Shown here piece after piece: positions 8,909 through 17,071 of a stretch of 41,094 bases of DNA. Source of the stretch: Pseudomonadales bacterium (GTDB taxonomy: Bacteria; Pseudomonadota; Gammaproteobacteria; Pseudomonadales; Alcanivoracaceae); NCBI GenBank assembly GCA_022360555.1, contig JAKSCQ010000087.1:1-41094 (forward strand), given 5' to 3'. Each line of letters starts with the position of its first letter. The first letter of the stretch is position 1. The notes beneath the pieces were generated by a model. That model made no database searches. It was not told the origin of the DNA and was given only the letters and a program-made list of their open reading frames with translations. A program made the translations under genes and the position numbers.

Positions 8909-9430
8909 TTACCGGTCTGTGAAGTTGATAGTGTTGTTGTCACCAAACAGGGAGACCTCGACCAGACTCGGGCCTTTCTCCTTGGTGAAGGTGTAACTGG
9001 CGGATTCCCGGTATTCGTCGTCCCCTGACGTCTTGCCTGACAGGGTCACGTCCAGGCGGTGTTCGCCGGAGCGCACATTACCGGTGTAGATCCGCTGCAC
9101 CCCGCCGCTTTTCAGGGCTTCCAGTTCCTTGTGGGTATAGACGTGGTGGGTCACGGTTTCGCCATTGATGGCGATATCCATGTAGTCCAGGCGGATGTCC
9201 TTGCCCGGTGTTACCGAGACAAACACGGAGACCTGGGTATTGGAGGGATAGATCAGTTTTTCCTCCAACTGCAGCAGCTCAGAGGAAATGGCCAGCACAT
9301 CGGTCTTGATGTCCTGTACCTGCTCGTCCAGCCCCTTGATTTTCTCCCGTGATACCGACTCGGCAGCGCCGGCGAGCGGCATTGCTGACAGCAACGCCAC
9401 CAGCAAAGCGCTTTTCACTGCTGTATTCAT
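8909..9430 (-). CDS. small secreted protein, paralogue of the gene at 24439-24936
   Basis: 173 residues. A strong ribosome binding site (GGGGGAAGT) precedes the ATG, and a Sec signal ends near LAGAAES. The mature protein starts with a short coiled coil (about 30-60) and continues as a predicted beta-rich domain with TQVSVFVSVTPG, VYTHKELEALKSGGVQR and GEHRLDVTLSG. The second-locus protein has the same plan (TQVGIYVSLDVG, LYTEKEIRALKNGAVQR), so the two are clear paralogues. It is the first gene of the TPR-ExbB-ExbD operon after a 349-bp gap. The domain is not one I can name. Confidence 0.8.
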   Translation of the reverse strand: MNTAVKSALLVALLSAMPLAGAAESVSREKIKGLDEQVQDIKTDVLAISSELLQLEEKLIYPSNTQVSVFVSVTPGKDIRLDYMDIAINGETVTHHVYTHKELEALKSGGVQRIYTGNVRSGEHRLDVTLSGKTSGDDEYRESASYTFTKEKGPSLVEVSLFGDNNTINFTDR

Positions 9431-9779
9431 ACTTCCCCCAAGCGGGCTTTTGTTCTATATCGGCCCATGCCAACTAGGGAGAAATAAGAACACAGCACAC
9501 TAGCCAATTCCTCCGACCAGTACTCATTTTCAGTGAGCAAAAAGTACCAAACCCATACGGAACAACGACCTAGGCAGCACTTTTAAAGTGAAACGTTTAA
9601 ATGAAATATATTGAATAACAAGAAGGGAGAGGGTGAGTGATTGACCACCAAGTCGACGAACAATGCCCGCCCTGCCCGGCTTGCGGGGCAAGCGAACCAT
9701 GCCTGTTGTGAGTAACGAGTTGCGAAAAGCTTGTCGCTTCGCGAAACCGTACCGACCAGCCCCATCCATGGGGTGACGG
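9431..9779 (-). promoter_or_regulatory. 349-bp AT-rich gap, probable promoter region of the machine operon
   Basis: No gene is visible. The stretch separates the DUF3570 gene (ends 9780) from the small-protein gene that begins the TPR/ExbB operon. Positions 9520-9640 are distinctly AT-rich for this window. They include the near-palindromes CACTTTTAAAGTG and AAACGTTT around 9578-9600. No convincing -35/-10 pair can be picked by eye. A promoter here is inferred from the gap and the composition. Confidence 0.4.
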
Positions 9780-10901
9780 TTAGTACCAGAGCGTGAACAG
9801 CAGGCGGGTTACCGTGGCGTCGAAGCTGTAGAGCGGTTCGGTGCCGGGGGTGGTCTGGACGCGAATGTCGCGGAAATTGTCGTAGTCGAAGGAGAAGCGG
9901 TCCACCCACAGGTTCAGACCGGCCTTGTCGATGGTGTCCCAGTTGGGCTTGCTGAATTCAAAGCCGACCCCCACGCCGATCACGGTGGAGGAAAACTCGC
10001 TCAGCTCCTTGTCGCGTGCCAGAAAGTTCTGGGCATCCTGATACGGGAACAGATCGGCATAGAAGTCCGCATCCCCTTGCTGGTAGGCCCGGTAACGGGT
10101 TTCCAGGGTCCAGTGCTGCCCCACCGGCTGAATCAGCTTGAGCTGCCAACTGTTGGCATCAATGCCCCAGGAATCGCTGTACAACCGGTATTCACCATGC
10201 AGCCCGGCCCGCCATGGCAGATAGTAAGACAGCCGCAGTGCCGACGCCTCGCTGGTGCGGGTCTCCGGATAGCGTTCCGGCTCGAAGCTGTAGCTGTCGG
10301 GGGAAGTCAGATAACGCACCGACCGGTAAGGATTGTTCAGGTAGCCTTCATCGGTGATCAATTCGTGGGACAGACTGGCCACCAGGTTTTTGGTCAGGAT
10401 CTGGGACAAGCCGATGCGAAAGTGTTGCCGGTCCGCTTCTTCGGCAAAGCTGTTGTCGCCAGTGCGGAAGACTTCGTCCCAACCTTTGGAAAAGCCCAGG
10501 CTGAGAGTGGTGAGATCGCCAAAGAAGTCCTGGCTCATGTCGAAATGGACCGAGTTGGCCTCGAAGTCGCTTTCCTCGCTGTTGCCGTAGCTTAGCGAGT
10601 AGATGGCCTTGCCGTGCAGGTAATCCACGCCAATGCTTTTTTCGGTGCGCTCTTCCTTGTAGGGGCTGGCGCTGGTCACCACGTCAATGGAGGCCGCCGA
10701 CACCTTGTCCACATAGTAATTCGCCCGCACCGACACCTTGTCGGCAAAGGACTTGCGCACCAGCACCGATGGCCCCTTGATCTCCATGCCGCCGCCATCG
10801 TATTCGTGGCTGAGCACGTCCAGGCGGTCTTCCGGCAGCACCGCCGCCAGTGCCTGCCCGGCCAGCAAGGACAGCACCAGTACTCTGGCAATCAGTTGCA
10901 T
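9780..10901 (-). CDS. DUF3570 outer-membrane beta-barrel protein
   Basis: 373 residues. ATG 10901 is preferred over TTG 10907 because GGAGG lies 6 bases before it. A signal peptide (MQLIARVLVLSLLAGQALA) is followed by a chain of alternating amphipathic strands. Characteristic segments are RLDVLSHEYDGGGMEIKGPS, VRANYYVDKVSAASIDVVTS and a C-terminal strand ending in FTLWY, as in outer-membrane barrels. The sequence matches what I know of DUF3570. As I recall, these genes commonly occur beside DUF4266 lipoproteins, TlpA thioredoxins and ApbE; here the first two are in the same operon and ApbE is 11 kb away. The start overlaps the end of the DUF4266 gene by 10 bp. Confidence 0.85.
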   Translation of the reverse strand: MQLIARVLVLSLLAGQALAAVLPEDRLDVLSHEYDGGGMEIKGPSVLVRKSFADKVSVRANYYVDKVSAASIDVVTSASPYKEERTEKSIGVDYLHGKAIYSLSYGNSEESDFEANSVHFDMSQDFFGDLTTLSLGFSKGWDEVFRTGDNSFAEEADRQHFRIGLSQILTKNLVASLSHELITDEGYLNNPYRSVRYLTSPDSYSFEPERYPETRTSEASALRLSYYLPWRAGLHGEYRLYSDSWGIDANSWQLKLIQPVGQHWTLETRYRAYQQGDADFYADLFPYQDAQNFLARDKELSEFSSTVIGVGVGFEFSKPNWDTIDKAGLNLWVDRFSFDYDNFRDIRVQTTPGTEPLYSFDATVTRLLFTLWY

Positions 10902-11137
10902 CCGCAACCTCCACCGGCGCTGCCCTCTGCACCCCGCATGGCCTCACGGGCCTGGTGCACATGGTGCATGTAGTTTTCCGAGGCCGGATGCGCCGCCACG
11001 TTCATGACCGGGTCGGCCAGACGAGCGCGCTCGTAGGGCTTGAGCCAGGGTTTGATGGCACAACCACTACTGAGCAGTGCCGCCAGCATCAGGGCGACAC
11101 GCATTACACCGGTTGCTTTCATTCCAGCCCCCGTCAT
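10892..11137 (-). CDS. DUF4266 small lipoprotein with Cys-rich C-terminus
   Basis: 81 residues from ATG 11137, which overlaps the TlpA stop by 4 bp. ATG 11122 would give a more typical lipoprotein signal and may be the true start. The lipobox is LSSGC. The mature part contains the DUF4266 pattern KPWLKPYERARLADPVM. It ends in a Gly-rich tail, GSAGGGCGCN, with two Cys in the last four residues. This conserved Cys tail next to a secreted thioredoxin suggests a metal- or disulfide-dependent role, but none is established to my knowledge. It lies between the TlpA and DUF3570 genes. Confidence 0.83.
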   Translation of the reverse strand: MTGAGMKATGVMRVALMLAALLSSGCAIKPWLKPYERARLADPVMNVAAHPASENYMHHVHQAREAMRGAEGSAGGGCGCN

Positions 11138-11625
11138 TCCAGTACCAGCGTCTTCACCTGGGCTTCGTACTTGTCCATGTAGCCGTCCTTGTAGCCCCGG
11201 TGGTGATGACGCACCACACCGTTGCGGTCGATCAGGACGGTGGTAGGCATGGCATCCACGTTATAGGTTTCGCTGGTGCGGTTCTGAGGGTCGAACAGGA
11301 CCGGGAAGGTGACCGGCACCTTGTCCAGCAGCATGTCGGCCTGGTCGCGGTTTTCATCCAGGTTCACCCCCAGCACGGTAAAGCCGTAATCCCGGTATTC
11401 CCTGTAAAGGTCATCCAGCAGCGGCATTTCCGTCCGACACGGTCCACACCAGGAGGCCCAGAAGTTCAGCAACACCACGGTGCCACGCAATTCGCTCAGT
11501 TTGATGTTCTTGCCACTCAAGGACTTGAGGGTAAAGTCCGGTGCCGGCTCCCCTTCGCCAGCCAGGACCTGGGTGCTAACGACCAGCCCCAGCGCGCAGA
11601 TCATCATGGCCAGTAATTTTTTCAT
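11134..11625 (-). CDS. TlpA/ResA-family secreted thioredoxin
   Basis: 163 residues from ATG 11625, which has GGGGGAG upstream; an ATG nine codons earlier is less likely because it hides the signal peptide (MKKLLAMMICALGLVVSTQVLA). The fold begins with PDFTLKSLSGKNIKLSELRG. The catalytic motif is W59-C60-G61-P62-C63, followed by RTEMP, and the cis-Pro region reads DAMPTTVLIDRNG. Members reduce disulfides in the periplasm, for example in apocytochrome c before heme attachment. Several CXXCH proteins are encoded next to it, which fits. It could instead serve the Cys tail of the DUF4266 lipoprotein that directly follows. Confidence 0.92.
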   Translation of the reverse strand: MKKLLAMMICALGLVVSTQVLAGEGEPAPDFTLKSLSGKNIKLSELRGTVVLLNFWASWCGPCRTEMPLLDDLYREYRDYGFTVLGVNLDENRDQADMLLDKVPVTFPVLFDPQNRTSETYNVDAMPTTVLIDRNGVVRHHHRGYKDGYMDKYEAQVKTLVLE

Positions 11626-11651
11626 TGTTGTCTCCCCCAGTACGTTATCCA

Positions 11652-12317
11652 TCAGAAAAACAGGCTGATGCCAGCGGTCAGCTCCAGATTGTGGGTGGTC
11701 TTGTCCTCACCCAACACATCCAGGTTGAAGATGTGGTCTTTCATGTCCACGCGCACAGCCATCAGGTCGTTGACCAGCAGGCGGTAGCCCAACCCCAGCC
11801 CCAGGGTGAAATGGTCATCGCCGGCGAATTCGGTCATGCCGGCCCCGCCGAGCAGATACAGGGCATTGTTATAGGTCCGGTTGCCGGTCAGAAAGGCCTC
11901 GCCGGGCAGCAGGTTGTAGCCCACCGATGCCTGGTAGTAAGTGAACTCCCGCTCTTCATCGGTGAGTAGCTGCACACCGGCATTGAGCGTTTCAAAACTG
12001 GTTTCGTCGGCCTTGGCCCGACCCACCAAAGCTTCCAGAAACACATCTTCGGAAAGGTGGTAATCCAGCTTGACCCCCAACACGGGCTGGGCACCGAAAT
12101 CCTCGATGGACAGAATGCCCGCATAGATGCCGGCTTCGAAGTTTTCCTTGTCGATAGCCGCCTCGCGCACCCGGCGACGTTCGATCTGCGGGTCCAGCAC
12201 AGAGCCGGGGTCGGCGTCACGCACCACCTCGTCCCCGGAGGCAGCATCATCAGCCAGTCCTGTCAGTGGCGTCGCCAGCAGCAGGGCTAGAACAGTACGG
12301 AGAAGCCGATTTTCCAT
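11652..12317 (-). CDS. outer-membrane beta-barrel protein (OMP_myx_plus-like)
   Basis: 221 residues with signal MENRLLRTVLALLLATPLTGLA. An IERRRVREAAIDKENFEAG segment and strands such as VKLDYHLSEDVFLEALVG, YYQASVGYNLLPGEAF and a terminal ISLFF fit the 'outer membrane beta-barrel domain' family that occurs in myxobacteria and proteobacteria. The start overlaps the 3' end of the SH3-barrel gene by 31 bp and is preceded by GGAAGA. Both this protein and its upstream neighbour end in a barrel-like strand with terminal Phe, so they are probably related outer-membrane partners, as the paired barrels are in Glt-type systems. Confidence 0.78.
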   Translation of the reverse strand: MENRLLRTVLALLLATPLTGLADDAASGDEVVRDADPGSVLDPQIERRRVREAAIDKENFEAGIYAGILSIEDFGAQPVLGVKLDYHLSEDVFLEALVGRAKADETSFETLNAGVQLLTDEEREFTYYQASVGYNLLPGEAFLTGNRTYNNALYLLGGAGMTEFAGDDHFTLGLGLGYRLLVNDLMAVRVDMKDHIFNLDVLGEDKTTHNLELTAGISLFF

Positions 12318-13036
12318 TCTTCCAGATTCCGGTTGTCGTTTTCTTCGGTGAACAAGACATAGCTGCGGTACTCACTGCGCAGCACAAAGCCCCGGGACAG
12401 ATACGCCTTCACTCCCAGGCCGCCAAAGGCAAAATTTTCATCGCGGTTTTCCGGGCGCACCAGGGTGGCGCGAGGTTCGATTTTCGCGTTACCGGTCCCC
12501 AGCATCACATAGGGCGAGACCCGCCAGCGCGGAAACAACTGGTGCTGCAGGTTCAGGTCCACCAAGGTGTTGTTGGCGAAATCGCCACTGGACTGGGTGA
12601 ACATTCCCTCCGCCGTCAGGTTCTCGGTAAACCGGTAACCCAGCGCCACGGACAGCGAACTGGCGCCATCCAGTTCGCCCATGAGCACCGAGGCCTGCCA
12701 GTGGCCACCGAGAAAATCCTCATGGCCCAGCCGGGTCATCTCGGGGGTTTCGGCGGTACCGTCCAGGGTGGCCATCAGGGCGTCGCGGGGCACCCAGCCG
12801 ATACGCCCGCGGGCGGTTTCCACCTTGATCCAGCCGGCACGCTGGAACAACAGGCTCAGGGGAGCATCACGCTCGACCACATGGAAGACCGGGTAACCAC
12901 GACCGGGGCCGGTGTGCACCTCCACGAAGGGCTCGGCCACCTTGACGCGCAACGGCTCGCTATCGGGCGCCGTGTCGGCCCGTGCGGCTGGGGCCAGGCC
13001 AACCAGCATGGCTAAAAGGACTACCAAAAGGCGCAC
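12287..13036 (-). CDS. SH3-domain / outer-membrane barrel fusion protein
   Basis: 249 residues from GTG 13036, chosen because it gives a clean signal peptide (MRLLVVLLAMLVGLAPAARA) and has GGGGAGA upstream. Residues about 30-90 form a bacterial SH3 domain (VKVAEPFVEVHTGPGRGYPV, then WIKVETARGRIGWVPRDAL). Residues about 110-249 form beta-hairpins of a small barrel ending WKIGFSVLF. SH3 domains of this type bind peptidoglycan or other envelope ligands, so the protein could link the cell wall to the outer membrane. It follows the HzsA-related gene by 65 bp and overlaps the next barrel gene. Confidence 0.8.
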   Translation of the reverse strand: MRLLVVLLAMLVGLAPAARADTAPDSEPLRVKVAEPFVEVHTGPGRGYPVFHVVERDAPLSLLFQRAGWIKVETARGRIGWVPRDALMATLDGTAETPEMTRLGHEDFLGGHWQASVLMGELDGASSLSVALGYRFTENLTAEGMFTQSSGDFANNTLVDLNLQHQLFPRWRVSPYVMLGTGNAKIEPRATLVRPENRDENFAFGGLGVKAYLSRGFVLRSEYRSYVLFTEENDNRNLEEWKIGFSVLF

Positions 13037-13101
13037 CGGGTGCGTCTCCCCTTTCTGAATTCTGTTATCGGTCCGGCAAGCGATACCGCAAGCCAGGTGC
13101 C

Positions 13102-15711
13102 TCAATTTTCGGGTACGCGGAACGGGTCGTTGTAAAGCTGCGCCCCCAGATCGATCCATTCGGCCAGTAACCGGTGCTCTTCGGCATCCAGCCAGCCCTC
13201 GTGGGCTCCCCCGGCAGCGAAGATATCAAAAAACGCGGGGGAATTGCGCGCCTGGCCGACACGAATCGGCGGATCAAGCTCCACGGTTTCCAGTTCCGGG
13301 ATCGGGTTGCCCTGGCTGTCGGTGATCACCTCACCATCTTCATCGGTCTGGTAAATCACATTGCCGTCGTCATCCAGGGCAATCACCAGGCGATCCACCA
13401 GGGCGCCATTGACCAGGATTTGCTGGTCATCGTCGAACAGTAGCTCCCGGTAGCTGGTGGGCTGCAATGGCTGGTCCGGCGAGGCATCGCCGGTCAGTTC
13501 GAGCTGGGCCGGAGGCACCTGCAGGTTGCCAGAGGCATCCCGGCGGTTATGGCAACTGGAGCAGGTCACATCCGTCAGTGCCCCCTCGACCATGGCCTGT
13601 CGGGGCCGGTCCAGAATCGGCTGGATATGATCCACATAATGGATCACCGTGCGGCATTCCGGCTGCCACTGCTGCTGACATTCAGGCGTGGCCGGTGCCG
13701 GGGTTTGCAGGTCGGCGTACAGGGGCAGGGGCTCCGGGGCAGGCTCCGGATCACTCCAGGCATCGAACGCCAGCATGTCGATGGCGGGGATTTCCCGTTC
13801 CGGATACAGGCGGGTCAGCGCCTGGGCCATGGTTTCACCGGCATTGGCGAAAGCGACCACGTCTGTACGGGTGTTGGGGAAAGGCAGCCCATCGGCTGGT
13901 GCACCGGGATTGATGGACGGCGACATGCCTTGTTGGCGCCCATGGGGCAAGGGAGAGCCACGCTCGTGACAGCCCTGACACTGCAGGGTTTCCCCCGGCC
14001 GCAGGTTCAACCAGGCACCATGCCGGCTGAATACCGCCTTGCCCTGGGCATCCACCAGCTGCAGGCCGATGGGCGCATTGGCCGGCACCCGGGCGCGCAC
14101 CGACCCGTCCGGTTCCACCGGGACATAGCCCACGATTTCGCGCATGCCGAAATTGGGTGCCCGGCCAAAATGCGCCCCGGCGACAATGCGTACATCGTCA
14201 TCCGGAATCAGCACCCCCTTGGTGATACGCAGAAAGCGTGCACGCCGCTCCTGCGGGGTGACCCGGGACGGATCGCGGAATTCCTCCAGAGAGGAGATGC
14301 CTTCCAGGGGCGGGCGGTGAAAGCTGGCAAAGCCACCATCGAGATCGTATACGCTGCGAATATCCAGCCGCGCCAGATTGGCATCGGCCAGCTCGTCGTC
14401 ACGCTCACCGCTGGTGACCAGCGGCGGCAGGGTGCGGGGCGTGGCGGTCACCAGTTCGGTAACCCAGAGGTTGTCCCGGGGCGACACAATGGGTCGCTGG
14501 GTGCCATCGGCCGGGTCCAGCACCCACAGCCCGAAGGCGGGCGGTGCTTCCGGCAACCCGCGTTCCATGTAATCCGACGTGCAGGGGCGCAATGTCTCCC
14601 CTTCCAGCAGGCGGCAGGGAGACCAGGCCATCAGGAAGCGTCCGGAGCCATCTTCCAGGCTCACCAGGTCCGCCAACCGGCCTTCTTTGGCCATGGCATC
14701 CCACCAGGTCCCCCCCGGTCCCGGCAGCACCTGCTCCGGCGCGCCCCCAACTCGACCGTAAAGGGGACCTTCACGGTTCACGTAGTTGTCGATATCGATG
14801 GCCAGTGGCTGCATCTGACCGCCACGGGCTTCACGCAGGCGCGCCGCCGTGAGCAGACGGCCATCGCCCATCAGCGACAGGGGCAGGAATTCCCGGGTCT
14901 GGTCGTCGCGCTCGTCATGGGTATCAGCGCCGTAAAGGGGCTCCAGGCCCGTGCCATCCGGGTTCACCCGGTAAAGGTCAAAACGGTCCTCATTGTCCTT
15001 GTTGTCCCAGCGCAGGAAGATCACCCGGCCATCGCGCCCTACCAGCGGCGCCACATCATGGCTCAGGTTGAAGGTGATCTGTTCGATATTCTCACCGTCC
15101 GCATCCATCACATGCAGGGCAAGAGCGAAGTTGTCACGACCTTCTTCCAGCGGGGTGAAACGGGGTTTGCCCTCGTCCAGCAGGCGGGCGCCGGCCTGAC
15201 GCTGGCGGGTGGAAGCAAAGACAATTCGACCATCGGGCAGGTAGGCGGGATAGCGGTCCTGACCGGCTTCGGCCAGCAGGTCGCTGCTAATCAGTCGCCG
15301 GGCCGTATCACGCTGGAAATCGTATTCCCACAGGTTCCAGGTGGGCTGTTCGTCATCGTCGGCATCGGGGATCTCCGGTGCCCGGGCCGCAAACAGCATG
15401 CGCTGGCCATCATAGCTGGCCGTCAGGTCACGAATATCATGGCCCTCGCCCAGCAGGGGCGTGGAAATATCGCGGGCACCGGCCCGGGAAGACGCATTAT
15501 CACGTACCATCAGGCGCGCACCGGCATGGAAGGCCGTCGGCTCTTCCAGGGAAGTGACCGCCAACTCACCTTCTTCGTCCCGGGGCAGGGACCGCAGCAC
15601 ATAAGCCACCGGGATATCAGTCACCGTGACGGCTTCTTTCTGGTCACCCCCGTCGATACCGCCACAGCCACCAAGCCCCACAATCAGGCCCAGCAGGATA
15701 GCAACCCTCAT
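13102..15711 (-). CDS. HzsA-related diheme c-type cytochrome lipoprotein
   Basis: 869 residues. GGGGAAGAG precedes the ATG. The lipoprotein signal ends GLGGC (Cys16). The N-terminal half has beta-propeller-like blades (SYDGQRMLFAARAP, YLPDGRIVFASTRQ, DGRVIFLRWDNKD). The C-terminal half carries two heme-binding motifs, C578-Q-G-C-H582 and C717-S-S-C-H721. The blocks GYVPVEPDGSVRARVPANAP and LRPGETLQCQGCHE are typical of proteins called HzsA-related, after the alpha subunit of anammox hydrazine synthase. These proteins are not known to make hydrazine in proteobacteria. A periplasmic or surface electron-transfer role is inferred. The neighbouring plus-strand genes also encode CXXCH proteins. Confidence 0.85.
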   Translation of the reverse strand: MRVAILLGLIVGLGGCGGIDGGDQKEAVTVTDIPVAYVLRSLPRDEEGELAVTSLEEPTAFHAGARLMVRDNASSRAGARDISTPLLGEGHDIRDLTASYDGQRMLFAARAPEIPDADDDEQPTWNLWEYDFQRDTARRLISSDLLAEAGQDRYPAYLPDGRIVFASTRQRQAGARLLDEGKPRFTPLEEGRDNFALALHVMDADGENIEQITFNLSHDVAPLVGRDGRVIFLRWDNKDNEDRFDLYRVNPDGTGLEPLYGADTHDERDDQTREFLPLSLMGDGRLLTAARLREARGGQMQPLAIDIDNYVNREGPLYGRVGGAPEQVLPGPGGTWWDAMAKEGRLADLVSLEDGSGRFLMAWSPCRLLEGETLRPCTSDYMERGLPEAPPAFGLWVLDPADGTQRPIVSPRDNLWVTELVTATPRTLPPLVTSGERDDELADANLARLDIRSVYDLDGGFASFHRPPLEGISSLEEFRDPSRVTPQERRARFLRITKGVLIPDDDVRIVAGAHFGRAPNFGMREIVGYVPVEPDGSVRARVPANAPIGLQLVDAQGKAVFSRHGAWLNLRPGETLQCQGCHERGSPLPHGRQQGMSPSINPGAPADGLPFPNTRTDVVAFANAGETMAQALTRLYPEREIPAIDMLAFDAWSDPEPAPEPLPLYADLQTPAPATPECQQQWQPECRTVIHYVDHIQPILDRPRQAMVEGALTDVTCSSCHNRRDASGNLQVPPAQLELTGDASPDQPLQPTSYRELLFDDDQQILVNGALVDRLVIALDDDGNVIYQTDEDGEVITDSQGNPIPELETVELDPPIRVGQARNSPAFFDIFAAGGAHEGWLDAEEHRLLAEWIDLGAQLYNDPFRVPEN

Positions 15712-15891
15712 TCTCTTCCCCGTCTGTCTGTTTTTTCTGGCTTTATGTCAGTATTACAAATCTGCTGTTATTTTCTGCGCCCTGTGCCACAGAGTCTGGT
15801 GCAGAATGTCATGGATAATGACATCTGGGAACGGCAAAAGTGTTAACCGGCAGTCCGGGACTGCCGAGCGACAATCAAAAAGGAAAAGCCC
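15712..15891. promoter_or_regulatory. divergent promoter region with two inverted repeats
   Basis: 180 bp separate the HzsA-related gene (minus) from the CXXCH gene (plus), so promoters for both redox operons should lie here. Two inverted repeats stand out: ATGTCAT-5-ATGACAT at 15806-15824, suited to an operator for a dimeric regulator, and GGCAGTC-3-GACTGCC at 15849-15865 in the probable leader of the plus-strand operon. The plus-strand gene has a GGAAAA ribosome binding site. No promoter boxes were assigned. Confidence 0.5.
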
Positions 15892-17067
15892 ATGCAAGGC
15901 TACAGGGGGATCTTGCTGGTAGCACTGATACTGGCCCTGCCCATATCGGGCCAGGCCAACAGTCGCGACCAGGCCCAGCGTATTCATAACCGGCTGGCGG
16001 GGGTGCCCGCCGACGCCACCACCCTGCAAACCATGGTGGACCTGATCAACGACGGTCAACCACGGGCGGCAGCAGAAATGGCCATGGAGCACCCGGCGTT
16101 CTACAACGTCACGCTCAAGCAGTTTGCCACGCCCTGGACCAACGAGGACCAGGACGTGTTTGCCCCGCTCAATGACTACACCGCCACCGTGATCGGCGCG
16201 ATCCGCGATGATGTGGATTTTCGCCGGATTCTCTACGCCGACCTGCTGTACGTGGGCGACGCCAGCCCCGCTGCCGCCCCGGACAGCAACGCCCACTATC
16301 GCAACCTGGAAGGCGACCATGCCAACCTCAAGGAGGTGCTCACCCCCAGCAGCCAGGTGAGCCAGTACGGCACGCCCGCCGAAGCCGTGGCCGGCGTGCT
16401 GACCAGCCGGGCCGCCGCCCAGGCCTTTTTCTACGCCGGCACCAACCGCGCCATGCTGCGTTTTACCCTGATGAATCACATGTGCCGCGATCTGGAGCAG
16501 GTCAAGGACACCACCCGCCCCTCCGACCGCATTCGCCAGGATGTCAGCCGCAGCCCCGGCGGTGACAGCCGTATCTTCCGCAACAACTGCATCGGCTGCC
16601 ACAGCGGCATGGACCCGCTGGCCCAGGCCTTTGCCTATTACGACTGGGAAGGCGAGCAACAGGGCGACGACGGACGCATGATCTACAACACCAGTGCCGA
16701 TGCGGATACCGGCACCCGGGTACAGGGCAAGTACCTGATCAACAGCAACAATTTCCCGTGGGGTTACATCACCCCGGATGACAGCTGGGACAACTACTGG
16801 CGCGAAGGCCCCAACGCCAACCTGGGCTGGGACCCGAACCTCAGCGGCAGTGGCAGCGGCGCGGCCAGCCTGGGCCGCGAACTGGCCCACAGCGAGGTCT
16901 TTGCCAGTTGTCAGGCGGAAAAGGTGTTCCAGGCGGTGTGCCTGCGCAAGCCCGCCGACAGCGACGACACCGCACAACTGGCCAGCATGACCAGCCAGTT
17001 CAAAAACGATAACTACCGCATGAAAACCCTGTTTGCCGATGCGGCCGTTTACTGCATGGGGGACTGA
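15892..17067 (+). CDS. secreted monoheme (CXXCH) protein of the redox module
   Basis: 391 residues with Sec signal MQGYRGILLVALILALPISG. One heme-binding motif, C233-I-G-C-H237, sits in the context NNCIGCHSGMDPLAQAF. That context resembles the short heme/zinc segment of DUF1588/DUF1592-type planctomycete-style proteins (inferred). Further Cys occur near the end (ASCQAEKVFQAVCLRKP). An N-terminal helical region carries no clear domain. It is the first gene of the plus-strand operon, 4 bp before the LamG gene. Cytochrome maturation would need a periplasmic reductant, which the TlpA protein encoded on the other strand could provide. Confidence 0.75.
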   Translation: MQGYRGILLVALILALPISGQANSRDQAQRIHNRLAGVPADATTLQTMVDLINDGQPRAAAEMAMEHPAFYNVTLKQFATPWTNEDQDVFAPLNDYTATVIGAIRDDVDFRRILYADLLYVGDASPAAAPDSNAHYRNLEGDHANLKEVLTPSSQVSQYGTPAEAVAGVLTSRAAAQAFFYAGTNRAMLRFTLMNHMCRDLEQVKDTTRPSDRIRQDVSRSPGGDSRIFRNNCIGCHSGMDPLAQAFAYYDWEGEQQGDDGRMIYNTSADADTGTRVQGKYLINSNNFPWGYITPDDSWDNYWREGPNANLGWDPNLSGSGSGAASLGRELAHSEVFASCQAEKVFQAVCLRKPADSDDTAQLASMTSQFKNDNYRMKTLFADAAVYCMGD

Positions 17068-17071
17068 GGCG

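Noticed and set aside
13102..15711. true hydrazine synthase
   Set aside because: Only the HzsA-related architecture is present; no HzsB/HzsC-like genes or other anammox genes are visible.
13549..15846. 765-codon open frame on the plus strand opposite the HzsA-related gene
   Set aside because: It is the antisense shadow of a GC-rich gene: no signal, domain or ribosome binding site, while the minus-strand frame has two CXXCH motifs, a lipobox and propeller blades.
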